Assembly (NCBI GenBank): GCA_021203545.1
Contig: JAJQAZ010000003.1
Span: 1-64,000, forward strand
Direction of reading: 5' to 3'
DNA length: 64,000 bases
DNA from: Tannerellaceae bacterium
GTDB taxonomy: Bacteria; Bacteroidota; Bacteroidia; Bacteroidales; Tannerellaceae
Numbering within the stretch: the first letter of the stretch is position 1; the number at the start of each line of letters is the position of its first letter. The notes beneath the pieces were generated by a model, which saw nothing but the letters and a program-made list of their open reading frames with translations, had not been told where the DNA came from and searched no databases. Position numbers and translations under genes: made by a program. Of the stretch, positions 48,591 through 59,684 are shown one piece after another.

Positions 48591-50985
48591 ATGAAAATTT
48601 TAAACCAGGCAATACGATCACTCTCACGGAATAAGCTCTACTCCTACATTAACATGATAGGATTAACCCTTAGTCTGAGCTGCTTTATCATCCTTTCTTC
48701 CTATGTGTACCAGGAGACTACTGTAGATCACTTCTGCGAACATCCGGATGATATTTATTTGCTTACTATACAACGCAGTAACGGACAAACCCATATAGGA
48801 ACTACCGAACATGTTGAATTTACTGCGGATCAGAGAAATCCATTAGACGATCCGGCTATAAAGTACCAAAGTACATTTATTCTGCTGGAAGACGATTTCG
48901 TCAGTTACAACGAATACGACTACAATGCAACGGTTCTGGCTGCTGACAGCCTGTTCCTGAAAATAGTAACCTTTCCGGTGGTTACCGGTTCTCCTCGCCT
49001 GGATCAACCCAATCAGGCCCTGTTAACGGAAGAATTTGCACGAAAATTATTTGGAAAAGCAGACCCAATCGGTAAAAGTATCCGGTATAGCAGTGGAAAA
49101 TATGTAACAGTAACAGGCGTGATAGGTAAAACAAGGACTAAAAGTTCATTTACATTTGATGTCATCATCTCCAAAAATTTACATACCGGCTGGATGTATA
49201 TGCCCTACGCTGTAGTATTACTCGAATCCGGAACAGACTATAAAACACTGAACAAAAAAAAATGAAGATTTCCTGGCGTTAGAAAGTCATTTCGGAACTC
49301 CTGTACGGTATCAATTTTTTCCTTTAAAAAAGTTTTATTTTGATAACAGTATCACACTTTATAACACCGTTATACAAAAGGGAAATTCATCCAATATATG
49401 GGTTCTTTCCATAGCCTCTGTATTAATTCTTATACTTGGACTCTTTAATTTTATCAACCTCTACACCGTAATCGTTGTAAAACGTAGCCGCGAATTCGGG
49501 GTCAAAAAAGTATATGGTGCCGGAGGCACAAAAATATTCACACAACTTCTTACTGAAAATATACTATTAACAGGGGTATCACTCCTTCTTGGTTGGTTTA
49601 CAGTTGAAATATTCTACTGGATATTAAACGATTATTTTCAAATCAATATACAAACATCTTTCCGGTTCAATATATTATTAACTATTTCCCTGTTAGTCTC
49701 TCTTTCGCTGATTGCCTGTCTGTATCCGTATTTTAAATTTACTTACTCTACGACTGTTACTTCTATCCGGAATGTCACTCTCAGCAACTATTCACTGGCC
49801 TTCCGGATGATTATTCTCTCTATACAATATATATTCACTCTTTCTCTGATTGTATCAGCCTGTTATTTCATGGTACAGCTAAACTATATGTTACATACGG
49901 ACGTAGGCTACAACACAAAAGATATTATTAAATCCTCTTTGATACGGTTTGACAAAACACATGATAGCGCGGGAGAAAGTTATGAAGAAGTACAAAAACG
50001 AATGACTGCTATGGGAGATAGATTAAAGGAAAGCACCTTGTTTTTCCATGTTACAGGAAACGTTGCTTCTCCGAACTCTTTACCTTCAGGTGCTATCTTT
50101 AGTAAAGATGACTTCGAACCCCAGGTCTTTCATTATGAGTATGCGCCCCAAACCTATTTTGATTTATTTGAGATAGAATTAAAAGAAGGGCGTTTATGGG
50201 ACCCGGAAAAAGACAAGTTCGCACAATACCGGATGATTATTAATGAAACAGCCCAACAATTATTCAACATACAAAACCTGGAAGAAGACCGGCTACAGCC
50301 TGAAAGAAGAATGTGGTGGGTATATGAGGAAGAAGGTATGGATACAAATCCGCCTTACGAAATTGTAGGTATCGTAAAAGATTTTAAGATCGGTCACTTA
50401 TCCGGAAAAACACCTCCTGTAGCTTTCTTTTTTAGTCCTAATGATATCGGCGAAAATGTTATCGCATCCATTGTGCCCGGGAAAAAACAGGAAGCAATCC
50501 GGTTCTTACAGGAAATGCATAAAGAATATGGGAACGGAGGAGAATTCAGTTACTCCTTTCTGGAAGACGACATCGCGGTAATGTACGAAACGGATAAACA
50601 GACCACTTATATTTATGTGTTGTTTGCTATCATAGCAATCCTGATCTCCTGCCTGGGATTATTTGGTATATCTTTATTTGATATCCGGCAACGGTATCAC
50701 GAAATCGGCATCCGGAAAGTAAACGGAGCACTCTCCGGTGAAATCATGCAGATATTACTAAAGAAATATGTTCGTTTATTCCTTCTTTCATTTATTGTAT
50801 CCATCCCGGTATCCTATCTAGCAATCAACTACTATACAAAAGATTTTGCACATAAGACTCCCTTATCCGGCTGGATCCATATGCTGGCATTTATACTGAC
50901 CGCGTCTGTCTCTTTCCTCACGTTATATTATCAGGTAAGAAGAGCAGCAGATATGAACCCGGCCAAAACAATTAAATCAGAGTAA
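48591..50985 (+). pseudogene. FtsX/MacB-type ABC permease 1, one frameshift
   Basis: About 797 residues once joined. It starts with the MacB periplasmic-core pattern (LNQAIRSLSRNKLYSYINMIGLTLSLSCF, LTEEFARKLFGKADPIGKSI) and stops at a run of nine A (49254-49262). With eight A the frame continues as NEDFLALESHFGTPVRY into an FtsX domain (FNFINLYTVIVVKRSREFGVKKVYG), a second MacB core and a second FtsX domain ending MNPAKTIKSE. These permeases have two FtsX domains and four or more helices each half and work with a LolD/MacB-type ATPase, which is not seen in the window. The indel is in a homopolymer. Confidence 0.9.
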
Positions 50986-50987
50986 AT

Positions 50988-53391
50988 ATGAAAAGTCTGC
51001 AACCGGCAATCCGCGCGTTACTTAAATTCCGGTTTTATACCGGGATTAATATCATAGGTCTTGGGCTTAGTCTGGCCTGTTGTATACTACTGTTTCGCTA
51101 CATCTATAGCGAGTTGACAACAGATCTGTGTTTTAGCTACCCGGAACAATTGTATATCACAACAAAACAACAGCCGGTGCAGAATTGTCCGGAAGTCTTT
51201 CCCGGGTATGTTCCTTTCATTGACTTTCCGGTATTGCCACTCGAGGACATGGCTGTGCGGATAGCTACCAGCTTTGTATCTTTACCCGAAGCCATTATTT
51301 CAGTGAACGAACGGGTATATAATGTACACGCATTAGCCGTTGATACTTTTTTTTCTGCAAGTATTGGATTATCCCTTTACAGGGGAGAGTTATAACACTT
51401 TATTTCGTGACCCAAACAATACGGTCATCACCCGGCAACTGGCAAACAGGTTGTTCGGAAAGAATGATCCGTTAGGAAAAACAATCGTATACAACGAACA
51501 TGTACTGACTGTAAAAGGAATTATTGAAGAGTCCAACACCAAAACATCTGTCCGGTTTGATATTCTGTTAGGGCAAGGGCTGCAATGGCGTTGGCCACCG
51601 GTACAAAATGCAAGTATAGCCCGGATGTTCCCCAACACAAATATAGAACAGGTGAATGAACGCATCAAACACCGTCAACCGGATTGGGAAGAGAAAAAGG
51701 ATTACTTTCAGTTTTTTCCTTTCCCTGCTCTTTATCTGGATAAAAATGTAGAGAAAGAATCCTCTATGTTCTATTCCGGAAACAGGCAGTATCTGGCTAT
51801 ACTGGGAGTGATTAATATTCTTGTCTTATTGATCGGCATATTCAATTTCATCAACATTTATACGGTCATCATATCGCGGCGGGGAAAAGAACTGGGGCTG
51901 AAAAAAGTTTTTGGAGTCAATCGCCGGCAAATCTTCATGCAGTTGTATACTGAAAATTTCATTCAGATCGCTATGGCTGTTTTTACCGGCTGGACAATTA
52001 TAGAAGTAACGAAAGGGTTGTTTTCATCCTGGCTGGATATCCATTATGCGGTAAATTCCAGGTTTGATCTATTGCTTTCCGCCGGATTACTGTTTCTGAT
52101 CCCGCTACTGACTTCTCTTTACCCCTTTTTCCGGTTTGCTTATTCACAACCGGTACGTTCCCTAAAAGAAGTAAACACATCACCCGGAACTAATTTTATA
52201 CGCAACACACTATTGGCAGTACAATATATATTCACATTCTGTGTACTAATTACCGTCCTGTTCCTGACACGGCAACTATATCTATTGACACATACACACC
52301 CCGGCTATCAGCAGGAGAATATACTGAAAGCACAATTCCAGCGGAATGATGCTAAAATGTTCTATACCAACGAGGATATAGAAAAATCCCAACACACACA
52401 GGATCTGATCCGGCAGCAAATGAATGCTTCGCCCCTGTTTGAAACCTGGACGTTTGGCATCACTCCGAACGAATACCCGGAAAATAACCTGCAGGTAAGT
52501 ACCACAGGAGGCGAACAGCTTACTGTTACACACCTGTATACCACCGAAAAGTATTTTCCTTTACTGGATTTACAGATCAAAGAAGGACGAAGCTGGGATC
52601 CGGCCGAAGACTATCCGGGCAGTTTACACATGATTATCAACGAGAGTGCACGAAAGATGTTAGGGATCAATGACATTGGCCAGGAAACCATACAGCCTGA
52701 ATATCAATTATATTATAACGAAGAAGGAGACATCCACGACAGTAATCCTCCCTATCTGATTATCGGGATCATGGAAGATTTTTATCCCAAACATCTGGCA
52801 AACGGTACCACTCCTCTTGTTTTTACCTATGGAGAGAGGCAACTAATGAGTATAACTCTTGATAAAATGATTGCCCGCCATATTCCCGGAAAAAGAAAAG
52901 AGGCGATCGAATTCCTGCAATTACTTTTTGAGGAAACGATTGGCGGAGAATTCGAATACTCTTTCCTGAGTGATGAAGTAAACAGTCTATATAACGAAGA
53001 TAAAAAAGTGAGTCATATTTATACTCTATTCAGTTGTATGGTTTTACTAATCTCCTCGTTAGGACTGTTTAGCATATCCCTATTCGATATCAGGAACAAA
53101 TATAAATCCATAGCAATTCATAAAATCAATGGGGCAACAGACAACTTACTATTAAAAATGCTTGGTAAAAAGTATCTTATTCTATTAATTACCGCATTTA
53201 CAATCTCTATACCTTTAGCATGGTTAGGTATTATAAAATACATGGAGAGTATCAGTCAGGGAACCGGAACTATCTGGTGGATTTTTCCTCTATCTTTTAT
53301 TATCACCGGTATAATATCATGGATAACTCTATGCTGGCAACTGAAAAAAGCGATCCGGATGAATCCGGTGGATGCGATCCGGTCAGAATAA
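50988..53391 (+). pseudogene. FtsX/MacB-type ABC permease 2, one frameshift
   Basis: A paralogue of the preceding gene, two bases after it. N-terminal part MKSLQPAIRALLKFRFYTGINIIG; the frame breaks at a run of eight T (51347-51354). With seven T the sequence runs from ALAVDTFFLQVLDYPFTGE into ITRQLANRLFGKNDPLGKTI, then FINIYTVIISRRGKELGLKKVFG and a C-terminal FtsX domain ending MNPVDAIRSE. Joined length about 800 residues. The two permeases could form a heterodimer with a common ATPase. Confidence 0.9.
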
Positions 53392-53422
53392 TTTTACTAC
53401 ATTTGCAGAAACCGGATAAACA

Positions 53423-53980
53423 ATGAACAGAGTGTATCTGATAGGATTTCTTTGCTATCTCACCTGTTTACAAATACAGGCACAAACTACAGATGATAGC
53501 CTGAACCGGACATTACAAAAGATATCCGACGAAGATTCTATAAAAATGAATCCGGAATTTATGAGATCGATTCAGGAAGGAATATTCCTGAACATCTCCC
53601 CTGATTCTCCCGAACAATTCCTTTTCTCTCCGGATCTGCCCATTATGAAAGACTTTTCCGAATATATTTATAGCGATTCAACCAAAAGCCTGATGCCTCT
53701 GAACCAGTTACCCACTTTTGTAATTATGAGACAGGGAGTAGATGTAATTACGAAAGATCTAACCCCACAAAGTTTTATGATTCATGACAAAGATCTGGAA
53801 ATGTTACGCAACGCCTACTATAGTAGCGGACCCAATGGTGTAGGCGCCCGATTTTCTATGGAGGATATACTCAGACACATATTCTGGAAAAGTGAACGGG
53901 CTAAAAACACAACCGCAAACATGCCAATGCTTACAAATTTTACAATAAAATGCCCTGAATTTTATTTCTTTACCATGTGA
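53423..53980 (+). CDS. Small secreted protein, possibly DUF4858-like
   Basis: 185 residues with a signal peptide (LTCLQIQAQ) and a globular part with IKMNPEFMRSIQEGIF, LNQLPTFVIMRQGVDV and MEDILRHIFWKSERAKN. The pattern of a start rich in DSLNR and NPE-x2-xSI resembles a Bacteroidales domain of unknown function (DUF4858), recalled without a search. It follows permease 2 by 31 bases and may be part of the exporter operon, though the cargo or role is unknown. Confidence 0.7.
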   Translation: MNRVYLIGFLCYLTCLQIQAQTTDDSLNRTLQKISDEDSIKMNPEFMRSIQEGIFLNISPDSPEQFLFSPDLPIMKDFSEYIYSDSTKSLMPLNQLPTFVIMRQGVDVITKDLTPQSFMIHDKDLEMLRNAYYSSGPNGVGARFSMEDILRHIFWKSERAKNTTANMPMLTNFTIKCPEFYFFTM

Positions 53981-54128
53981 AATAAAACAACCGTTTTAAA
54001 GATTAAAAAATTAACATTCAACATGTTAAGTTGATAGTTTTTACGCTTAATAAACATATTCTACTCAACTATTTTTTTAATGAGCCTGTTTAATCCTTGC
54101 TGAAACGTTTGAATGTGGCACATTTAAA

Positions 54129-55037
54129 ATGAATGAAATGAAAAAAATTGATTATAATGAAATGCAGAATCCTCTGAATCAGTATCATGAGGGAGGATAT
54201 CCTAAACAAAAGCAGGAACCACCCGGTATCCAGGCAGATATGACTCCTGTACCGGATTGCGGAGAAGAAAGTTATATCGGACACAACCGGCTGGAAGGCC
54301 GTAAAGCATTGGTAACCGGTGCAGATTCCGGCATAGGCCGTGCCACTGCAATTGCATATGCCCGCGAAGGTGCAGATGTGGCACTTAATTATATGCCTTC
54401 CGAACAGGAAGATGCCGACGCCGTAGCTAAACTGATTGAAGCAGAAGGAAGAAAAGCAATTCTTATTCCCGGCGATATCAGCGATGAAAACTTTTGTAAA
54501 GAACTGGTGGAGAAAGCCCACCGCGAACTGGAAGGATTGGATATTCTGGCTATGGTAGCCGGCATGCAACAAGCCTGCGAAGACATAGAGGAACTGACTA
54601 CAGAGCAGATCCGTAAAACATTCGAGACCAATGTATTCTCGCTTTACTGGATCACCAAAGCGGCCATTCCTTTGATGCCTCCGGGGGCAACCATTATTAC
54701 AACATCTTCTATACAGGCATTTCAACCCAGTCCTACTTTACTGGATTATGCCGCCTCAAAAAGCGCAATCGCAGCCTTTACACGTGCATTGGCAAAACAG
54801 ATTGCAACTAAAGGCATTCGCGTAAACAGTGTAGCACCGGGACCTATCTGGACAGCCCTGCAGGTAACAGGTGGCCAGCCACAGGATAAAATTCCCGAAT
54901 TCGGACAGGATACACCTTTGAAACGTGCCGGACAACCGGTAGAACTGGCAGGGGCATATGTATTTCTTGCCTCTCAGGAATCCAGTTACGTAACAGCCGA
55001 AGTATACGGCGTAACCGGTGGTCACCATACAACATAA
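54129..55037 (+). CDS. Short-chain dehydrogenase/reductase (YghA-type)
   Basis: 302 residues with the subfamily's N-terminal tail ([15 protein letters not shown] and [10 protein letters not shown]), Rossmann motif [19 protein letters not shown], the NNAG-equivalent LAMVAGMQ, catalytic Tyr and Lys in [13 protein letters not shown] and [14 protein letters not shown](P)-dependent oxidoreductases of this group are linked to oxidative or general stress; the substrate is not known. Start at 54129 or, three codons later, 54138. A terminator follows at 55123. Confidence 0.9.
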   Translation: MNEMKKIDYNEMQNPLNQYHEGGYPKQKQEPPGIQADMTPVPDCGEESYIGHNRLEGRKALVTGADSGIGRATAIAYAREGADVALNYMPSEQEDADAVAKLIEAEGRKAILIPGDISDENFCKELVEKAHRELEGLDILAMVAGMQQACEDIEELTTEQIRKTFETNVFSLYWITKAAIPLMPPGATIITTSSIQAFQPSPTLLDYAASKSAIAAFTRALAKQIATKGIRVNSVAPGPIWTALQVTGGQPQDKIPEFGQDTPLKRAGQPVELAGAYVFLASQESSYVTAEVYGVTGGHHTT

Positions 55038-55122
55038 TCATTCCGTATTGTTCCCATAATTGGATGTTGATTACAAAGATGTGATATCTTTATGTGATGT
55101 TGAAGGAGCAATCCGTGAATGT

Positions 55123-55165
55123 ACCTTAGCAGGCGTCCGTACCAAGCGCCTGTTAAGGTTTTTTT
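55123..55165 (+). terminator. Rho-independent terminator upstream of the thioredoxin-domain gene
   Basis: Arms ACCTTAGCAGGCG (55123-55135) and CGCCTGTTAAGGT (55147-55159), 13 pairs with one G-U, then seven T. It lies 86 bases after the SDR stop, a long gap. Confidence 0.85.
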
Positions 55166-55238
55166 ATATACAAATACGGCTCCATTTAAAAAATAAACCT
55201 TACATTGCCCTACTAATATATCGTAAAAATCTATATAT

Positions 55239-57140
55239 ATGAAAACTAACTTATTCCTCTTTCTAACTTTTCTGTGCATAGGAACAATAGCCGCTAATGA
55301 ACGAATTATTGAAAGACCGGCCTTTTCCGCCTGGTCTACACAAACTATTGAAATTGATAAAATTGTACTCACAGATACAGAAACTGTATTATATGTCGAT
55401 GCTTATTTTACCCCTAACTGGTGGATCAAAATAGCCTCCGGAACATTCATCCGCGCAAATGGCAAAGAATATCCGGTACAATCGGCCAATGGGATAACAC
55501 TGGACGAAGAAATCTATATGCCGGAATCAGGTACACTCTCGTTTCAACTGGTTTTCCCGGCTATACCGGAAGACATAAAAGAGATGGATTTTATTGAAGG
55601 ATACGACCCAGGTGCTTTTTGCCTGTGGGGAATCCGGCTGGACGGTGAATTTCCTTCTGTTGAAATGCCTGCCATACCTACTGAAAAAACAATTTTACCT
55701 CCCAGCCGTATAGATAACCGGCCCGCTACCATACACGTAAATATAGTAGGATATAAACCGGGAATGAACCTATCGGGAACTATCCATCATTTCAATACAT
55801 TGCTCGGGAGTGTAGAAGAACTTTCTGCGGAAATCAGTTCCGAAGGAAAGCTTGTTCTTGAAATTCCACTGTTACATGCTACCGCCGTTTATTTCAATAC
55901 CCCTTATTTTAATGAAAGAATGTACCTCCTTCCGGGAGAGGAATCCACCTTAACAATCAATCTGACGGAAAAAATCCGCACAGAATCCCGTTATCTGCAG
56001 GATAAAGGAACAGCAGGTGAAATTTATCAATTCACGGGTGCCATGGCAGGCCTGAATAAAGAAGTATTGAACACATCTTTTGATGTTTATCTATATGCAC
56101 AAACCTATGAAGAACACATAGAGATGTTAACCCATATTTCTGTTATGGATGCCGGACAGTATAAGGCTTATTTCATGGACCGCTACAATAACAAAATAAA
56201 AGAACTGGATGAATTAAACATTAGCGATCCTCTTCGTACCCTCTTATTACAGGATGCAAAAATTCATTTGGCAGAAGTATTGTTAGGCGGAAAAAGCATG
56301 ATTGAATTTGCCTATAGACAGATAAATCAACTGGAACAGGAGGCAGTTCTTCCGGAAGCAGTAGCATCCGGATTCACAGGAGATTATTACACATTCCTGC
56401 CGGAATTGCTGCCCGGCGACGAAACAGCACTTTACTCCAGAAGCTATACTTCACTTATACAGGGAATTTATTTCCATATGAACGGACAGGGTAAAGATTT
56501 CCCTTCTCTTACTAAATTGTTAGGGACAGACAAAGGAATGCTGTTTGACTGCATAAAATTAGTAGAATTTTTCACTCCGATAAACAATATGATGCCTTTA
56601 ACAGAAACACAATTAGCGGAATTGGGAAAACTCTATCCGGAGGTACTTCCTTATCTGGAAAAGAAAAGCAAAGAGGTTGAGAAAATTATAGCAGAAAATA
56701 AACGTACCACTCCTTACGATCTGGAAAAAGTAAACATCGAAGATATTCCGGAAGAAGAAGTATTTGCTTCTATTACCTCTCCTTACAGAGGAAAAGTAAT
56801 ATTTGTAGATTTCTGGGCAACCTGGTGCGGCCCCTGTATTCAGGCAATGAAAGTATCAGAACCGGTAAAAGAAGAATTTATGGGAAAAGATGTCGTATTC
56901 CTGTATCTAGCCGGAGATAATTCGCCCAAAGATAAATGGGATGAAATGATGCCCGGTATCAAAGGCATACACCACCGCGTAACCGGCAGCCAATGGGATT
57001 ATTGGTGGAAACGCTTCAATATGAACGGAGTACCCTCCTATATGGTAATCGGCAAAGACGGCAACCCCGTTCACTTCCAGGCCGGATTCATGGGTGTTGA
57101 CCGCATGCGGGAACTTCTGAACACAGAATTAGAAAAGTAG
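55239..57140 (+). CDS. Secreted protein with C-terminal thioredoxin (TlpA-like) domain
   Basis: 633 residues with a signal peptide, a large N-terminal beta-rich and helical region of unknown fold (about 25-480) and a thioredoxin domain at about 505-630 with the active-site pair Cys530 and Cys533 in FWATWCGPCIQAM and the cis-proline loop GVPSYMVIG. Bacteroidales carry many such TlpA-type proteins that reduce or oxidise disulfides in the periplasm. Substrate is unknown. Monocistronic by spacing. Confidence 0.88.
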   Translation: MKTNLFLFLTFLCIGTIAANERIIERPAFSAWSTQTIEIDKIVLTDTETVLYVDAYFTPNWWIKIASGTFIRANGKEYPVQSANGITLDEEIYMPESGTLSFQLVFPAIPEDIKEMDFIEGYDPGAFCLWGIRLDGEFPSVEMPAIPTEKTILPPSRIDNRPATIHVNIVGYKPGMNLSGTIHHFNTLLGSVEELSAEISSEGKLVLEIPLLHATAVYFNTPYFNERMYLLPGEESTLTINLTEKIRTESRYLQDKGTAGEIYQFTGAMAGLNKEVLNTSFDVYLYAQTYEEHIEMLTHISVMDAGQYKAYFMDRYNNKIKELDELNISDPLRTLLLQDAKIHLAEVLLGGKSMIEFAYRQINQLEQEAVLPEAVASGFTGDYYTFLPELLPGDETALYSRSYTSLIQGIYFHMNGQGKDFPSLTKLLGTDKGMLFDCIKLVEFFTPINNMMPLTETQLAELGKLYPEVLPYLEKKSKEVEKIIAENKRTTPYDLEKVNIEDIPEEEVFASITSPYRGKVIFVDFWATWCGPCIQAMKVSEPVKEEFMGKDVVFLYLAGDNSPKDKWDEMMPGIKGIHHRVTGSQWDYWWKRFNMNGVPSYMVIGKDGNPVHFQAGFMGVDRMRELLNTELEK

Positions 57141-57281
57141 CAGAACACCTTTGCTACCACGTTCGGTGTGACGTCCTGTTTTGCGAGAGTCTTATTGTAC
57201 TTTTCCTGCTGGAAAACTTCTTTAGTACATAAAGAAAGCTCAAAGAGTATAGGGCTCTATCTTGCAGAGCCGCTGTCTTCT

Positions 57282-57375
57282 TTACTGTTCAACGGCAGTT
57301 GCACACGTATTCAACTCCAGTTGCGCAGGTGTCCAACGGCGGTTGCACAGGTGATCAACTCCCGTTGAACAGTAA
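57282..57375 (+). repeat. Tandem array of four 22-nt palindromic units (array B) in a larger stem
   Basis: Units start at 57290, 57312, 57334 and 57356, each with a CAAC-N4-GTTG hairpin and a 10-base spacer resembling CACAGGTGAT. Cores alternate: GGCA, TCCA, GGCG, TCCC. The first and last units are embedded in a perfect 14-bp outer stem, TTACTGTTCAACGG (57282-57295) with CCGTTGAACAGTAA (57362-57375). Confidence 0.85.
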
Positions 57376-57584
57376 GAAGTCCGGCATGTCTGTAAGATTA
57401 GGTCCTTTGAAGTCCAAATAAGATACGTGGGGAGTAAAAAACAACCGTAAGTTAAGTGTTTTTGTTCCCCGCGAAGGTGTGGATTGCATGGGAATAGAGG
57501 GTAATTATTCTATTTATTAACGCGGATATCCGAATTGAAAATCTGCTTTAGATGATCTGTATTTGTTTACCGTCTGTTAATTTA

Positions 57585-57606
57585 GGCACAGATTTAAATC
57601 TGCGCC
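57585..57606 (-). repeat. Dispersed 22-bp palindrome, copy 4
   Basis: Same orientation as copy 3; both are preceded by TTTA and followed by AGCGA. Confidence 0.85.
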
Positions 57607-57869
57607 AGCGAAAAGTCAGCAAAAAGAAGTAAAAAACAATCTCAAATTAAGCTGTTTTTTGTCTGTTTTACCTGTGATGATGTGACAAACCTGTGACGAA
57701 CCCCATCGTCACAGGAACTGGCTGATACAGAGCATCAAAAACGCCTGTGATTCAGTGACGATTAAAAATGATAAAAAATATATTTTTGGTAGTTGATACC
57801 AGTAAAAAGAACTAAAACACAAACTCGTCAGGCGTAGTAAAGAAGGAATATTAATCCGGTAATAATTAT

Positions 57870-57877
57870 TATCTTTG
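57870..57877 (+). promoter_or_regulatory. Candidate -7 box TATCTTTG for the MutS-like gene
   Basis: Exact TAnnTTTG match 23 bases upstream of the ATG at 57900; the promoter appears to have outlived the gene. Confidence 0.5.
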
Positions 57878-57899
57878 GATAGTACAACAATGAAAACAG

Positions 57900-58819
57900 A
57901 TGTTAGGGAAACTATTCAAAAAGAAAAAACAAATCTATCAGGGAGAGCAAAAAGATTACCCTTACTTTTATCCGGAAGAAATAAAGAAATATTATGTCCT
58001 TAACAAAGAGAAAAGTTCTTTGTTTTACCTTTCTGATCAAACCTGTTATGATCTTACATTCGAAGATTTCTTCCGGTTTTCCGACCGCACTACTTCTATA
58101 CCAGGGCAACAGTATCTGTATCACCAGTTACGTTCTGTTCCGGAAACAATAAATCCGGTGGCAGAGAATGAAACCCTGATTCAAACATTCAGCAACGATA
58201 AAGAACTTTGTGAAAAGACCGGGAAAATCTTAGCCGGTCTGGATTCGCCGGATGCATATGGCATTATTTCCCTGACCGGAAGAACGTATGAAGAACCCAA
58301 AGGATATATCCTGTTTCGTATAATGGGGTTTGTGCCGGTACTGTTAGCGATGTTTGCTTACCTGTTTCCTTCCGCGTTAATATGTCAGGAAAGACTACAT
58401 TTATCCGTACCATAGGAATTAATTTACTGGCAGCACAAAACCTGAATACCGCTTTTGCCGGAGAATTTGCACTGATAAAACCGTTAAAAATATCTTCCGC
58501 ACTTATGCTTTCCGATAACCTGGCGGAAGCCGCGGCCAAAGCGGTATTAAGAAGTCTGAATAAAAAGAATACGATTGTTTTTGTATCTACCCACGATATG
58601 GAGTTGGCAGACCTGTTGGAAAAAGAGTATGAATTATATCATTTCAGCGAAACACTGGCTAATGGCCAACTTAATTTTGACTATAAGCTAAAAGAAGGGA
58701 AACTAAAAACAAGAAATGCGATCCGTATCCTGGAAATAAGCGGTTATCCGGAAGAGATTATCCGGGAGGCCGGCGAAACATACGATTATCTCGCCGGGTT
58801 CCATTTCAATAGTAAATAA
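57900..58819 (+). pseudogene. MutS-family ATPase remnant with two internal deletions
   Basis: The first 160 codons resemble the N-terminus of Bacteroidales MutS-related proteins of about 600 residues (LTFEDFFRFSDRTTSIPGQQYLYHQLR). Near 58370-58385 the sequence jumps to the Walker A region in another frame (MSGKTTFIRTIGINLL), so roughly half of the protein is missing. A second in-frame gap joins ALMLSDNLAE directly to AAAKAVLRSLNKKNTIVFVSTHDMEL, removing the Walker B segment. The ATP-binding site is therefore destroyed. The tail overlaps the convergent SRPBCC gene by 14 bases. A true pseudogene; family membership is clear, the lost lengths are estimates. Confidence 0.85.
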
Positions 58820-59684
58820 CCGAGAGCGAGGCCTCTTGTGCCAGTTTTTCGGAAAGTTGCCGTATCTTTTTCAATGCCTGGTTCCAGAACATAGTAAGCT
58901 GTGCCGTATTTTCCGTAAAGGTATTACACTCTACTTCCAGTACACACTGATTATAAGAAATCCCGGTAAGCATATAAATCTGGTAATCTTCTCCCGGATT
59001 GAGTGCACACGACTGTTCATCACAACAGGGAAAATGTATTTTCATATAGTGCTCCGGATGATTCACAGTAACGATACCCCGGGCTATGATTTGTCCGTCG
59101 GCTGTTTTCCATAACACCTCCGAATCCTCCTGCCAGTCCGAATCCAGGGTGACTCCTTTTTTCAGAGCCGACATCCATTTTGAAGTAAACTGAGGTTCTG
59201 TCAATGCCTGCCACACAAACGATGTATCCGCATTGATCGTTATGGATTTATTGATGATTTCCCGCTCTGCAAAATCTTTCAACGAACGTTTGATGATGCG
59301 GTTCCACTCCCTTTCAAAATCACTACGTCCAAAACCTCTCCCGGCCTGTGCAAACGAATCAACACCTTTATGAGTTAATTTAACAAGGGTATCTTTATCC
59401 GCCGGTATCAACTCGAAAGTTACTTCCGAACAGCCCGGTATGCCTTCATACTTCCAGGTATACCCCAGTTTTTTCTTTTCTATAATATCTGTAACACGGC
59501 ATAAATGAACATACTTTTTGCCGTTTTTTATTTCATTAAACTGAAAATCGCATCCTAACTCCGGCCAGAAACGGGTAATATCGAAATACCAATGCCTCAT
59601 CTCTTCACGCTCGGAAATTGCCCTCCAGACCCTTTCTGCCGGAGCATTAATCTTCTCCTCTATTATAATCGGTTCGTTTCGCAT
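58806..59684 (-). CDS. Tandem SRPBCC/AHSA1-domain protein
   Basis: 292 residues with two START-like halves: residues 1-140 open with IIIEEKINAPAERVWRAISE and include LGYTWKYEG and VTFELIPADKDTLVKLTHKG; residues 145-285 open with INADTSFVWQALTEPQFTSKWM. The fold binds hydrophobic ligands; AHSA1-type members may act as co-chaperones or ligand carriers. No signal peptide. Function is not assigned. Confidence 0.8.
   Translation of the reverse strand: MRNEPIIIEEKINAPAERVWRAISEREEMRHWYFDITRFWPELGCDFQFNEIKNGKKYVHLCRVTDIIEKKKLGYTWKYEGIPGCSEVTFELIPADKDTLVKLTHKGVDSFAQAGRGFGRSDFEREWNRIIKRSLKDFAEREIINKSITINADTSFVWQALTEPQFTSKWMSALKKGVTLDSDWQEDSEVLWKTADGQIIARGIVTVNHPEHYMKIHFPCCDEQSCALNPGEDYQIYMLTGISYNQCVLEVECNTFTENTAQLTMFWNQALKKIRQLSEKLAQEASLSVIYY

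Larger units (their letters stand above)
57141..57899. other. Repeat-rich intergenic region, 759 bases
   Basis: No gene seen. In order: hairpin GGCTCT/AGAGCC (57253-57271), 22-nt-period array B (57282-57375), copy 4 of the dispersed palindrome (57585-57606), the hairpin CCTGTGACGA/TCGTCACAGG (57690-57699 and 57706-57715) and a -7 box for the MutS-like gene. The rest shows nothing recognisable. Confidence 0.55.

Noticed and set aside
54090-54725. Long minus-strand frame opposite the SDR gene
   Set aside because: It is rich in Cys, His and Phe, has no recognisable domain and lies entirely under a well-supported gene.
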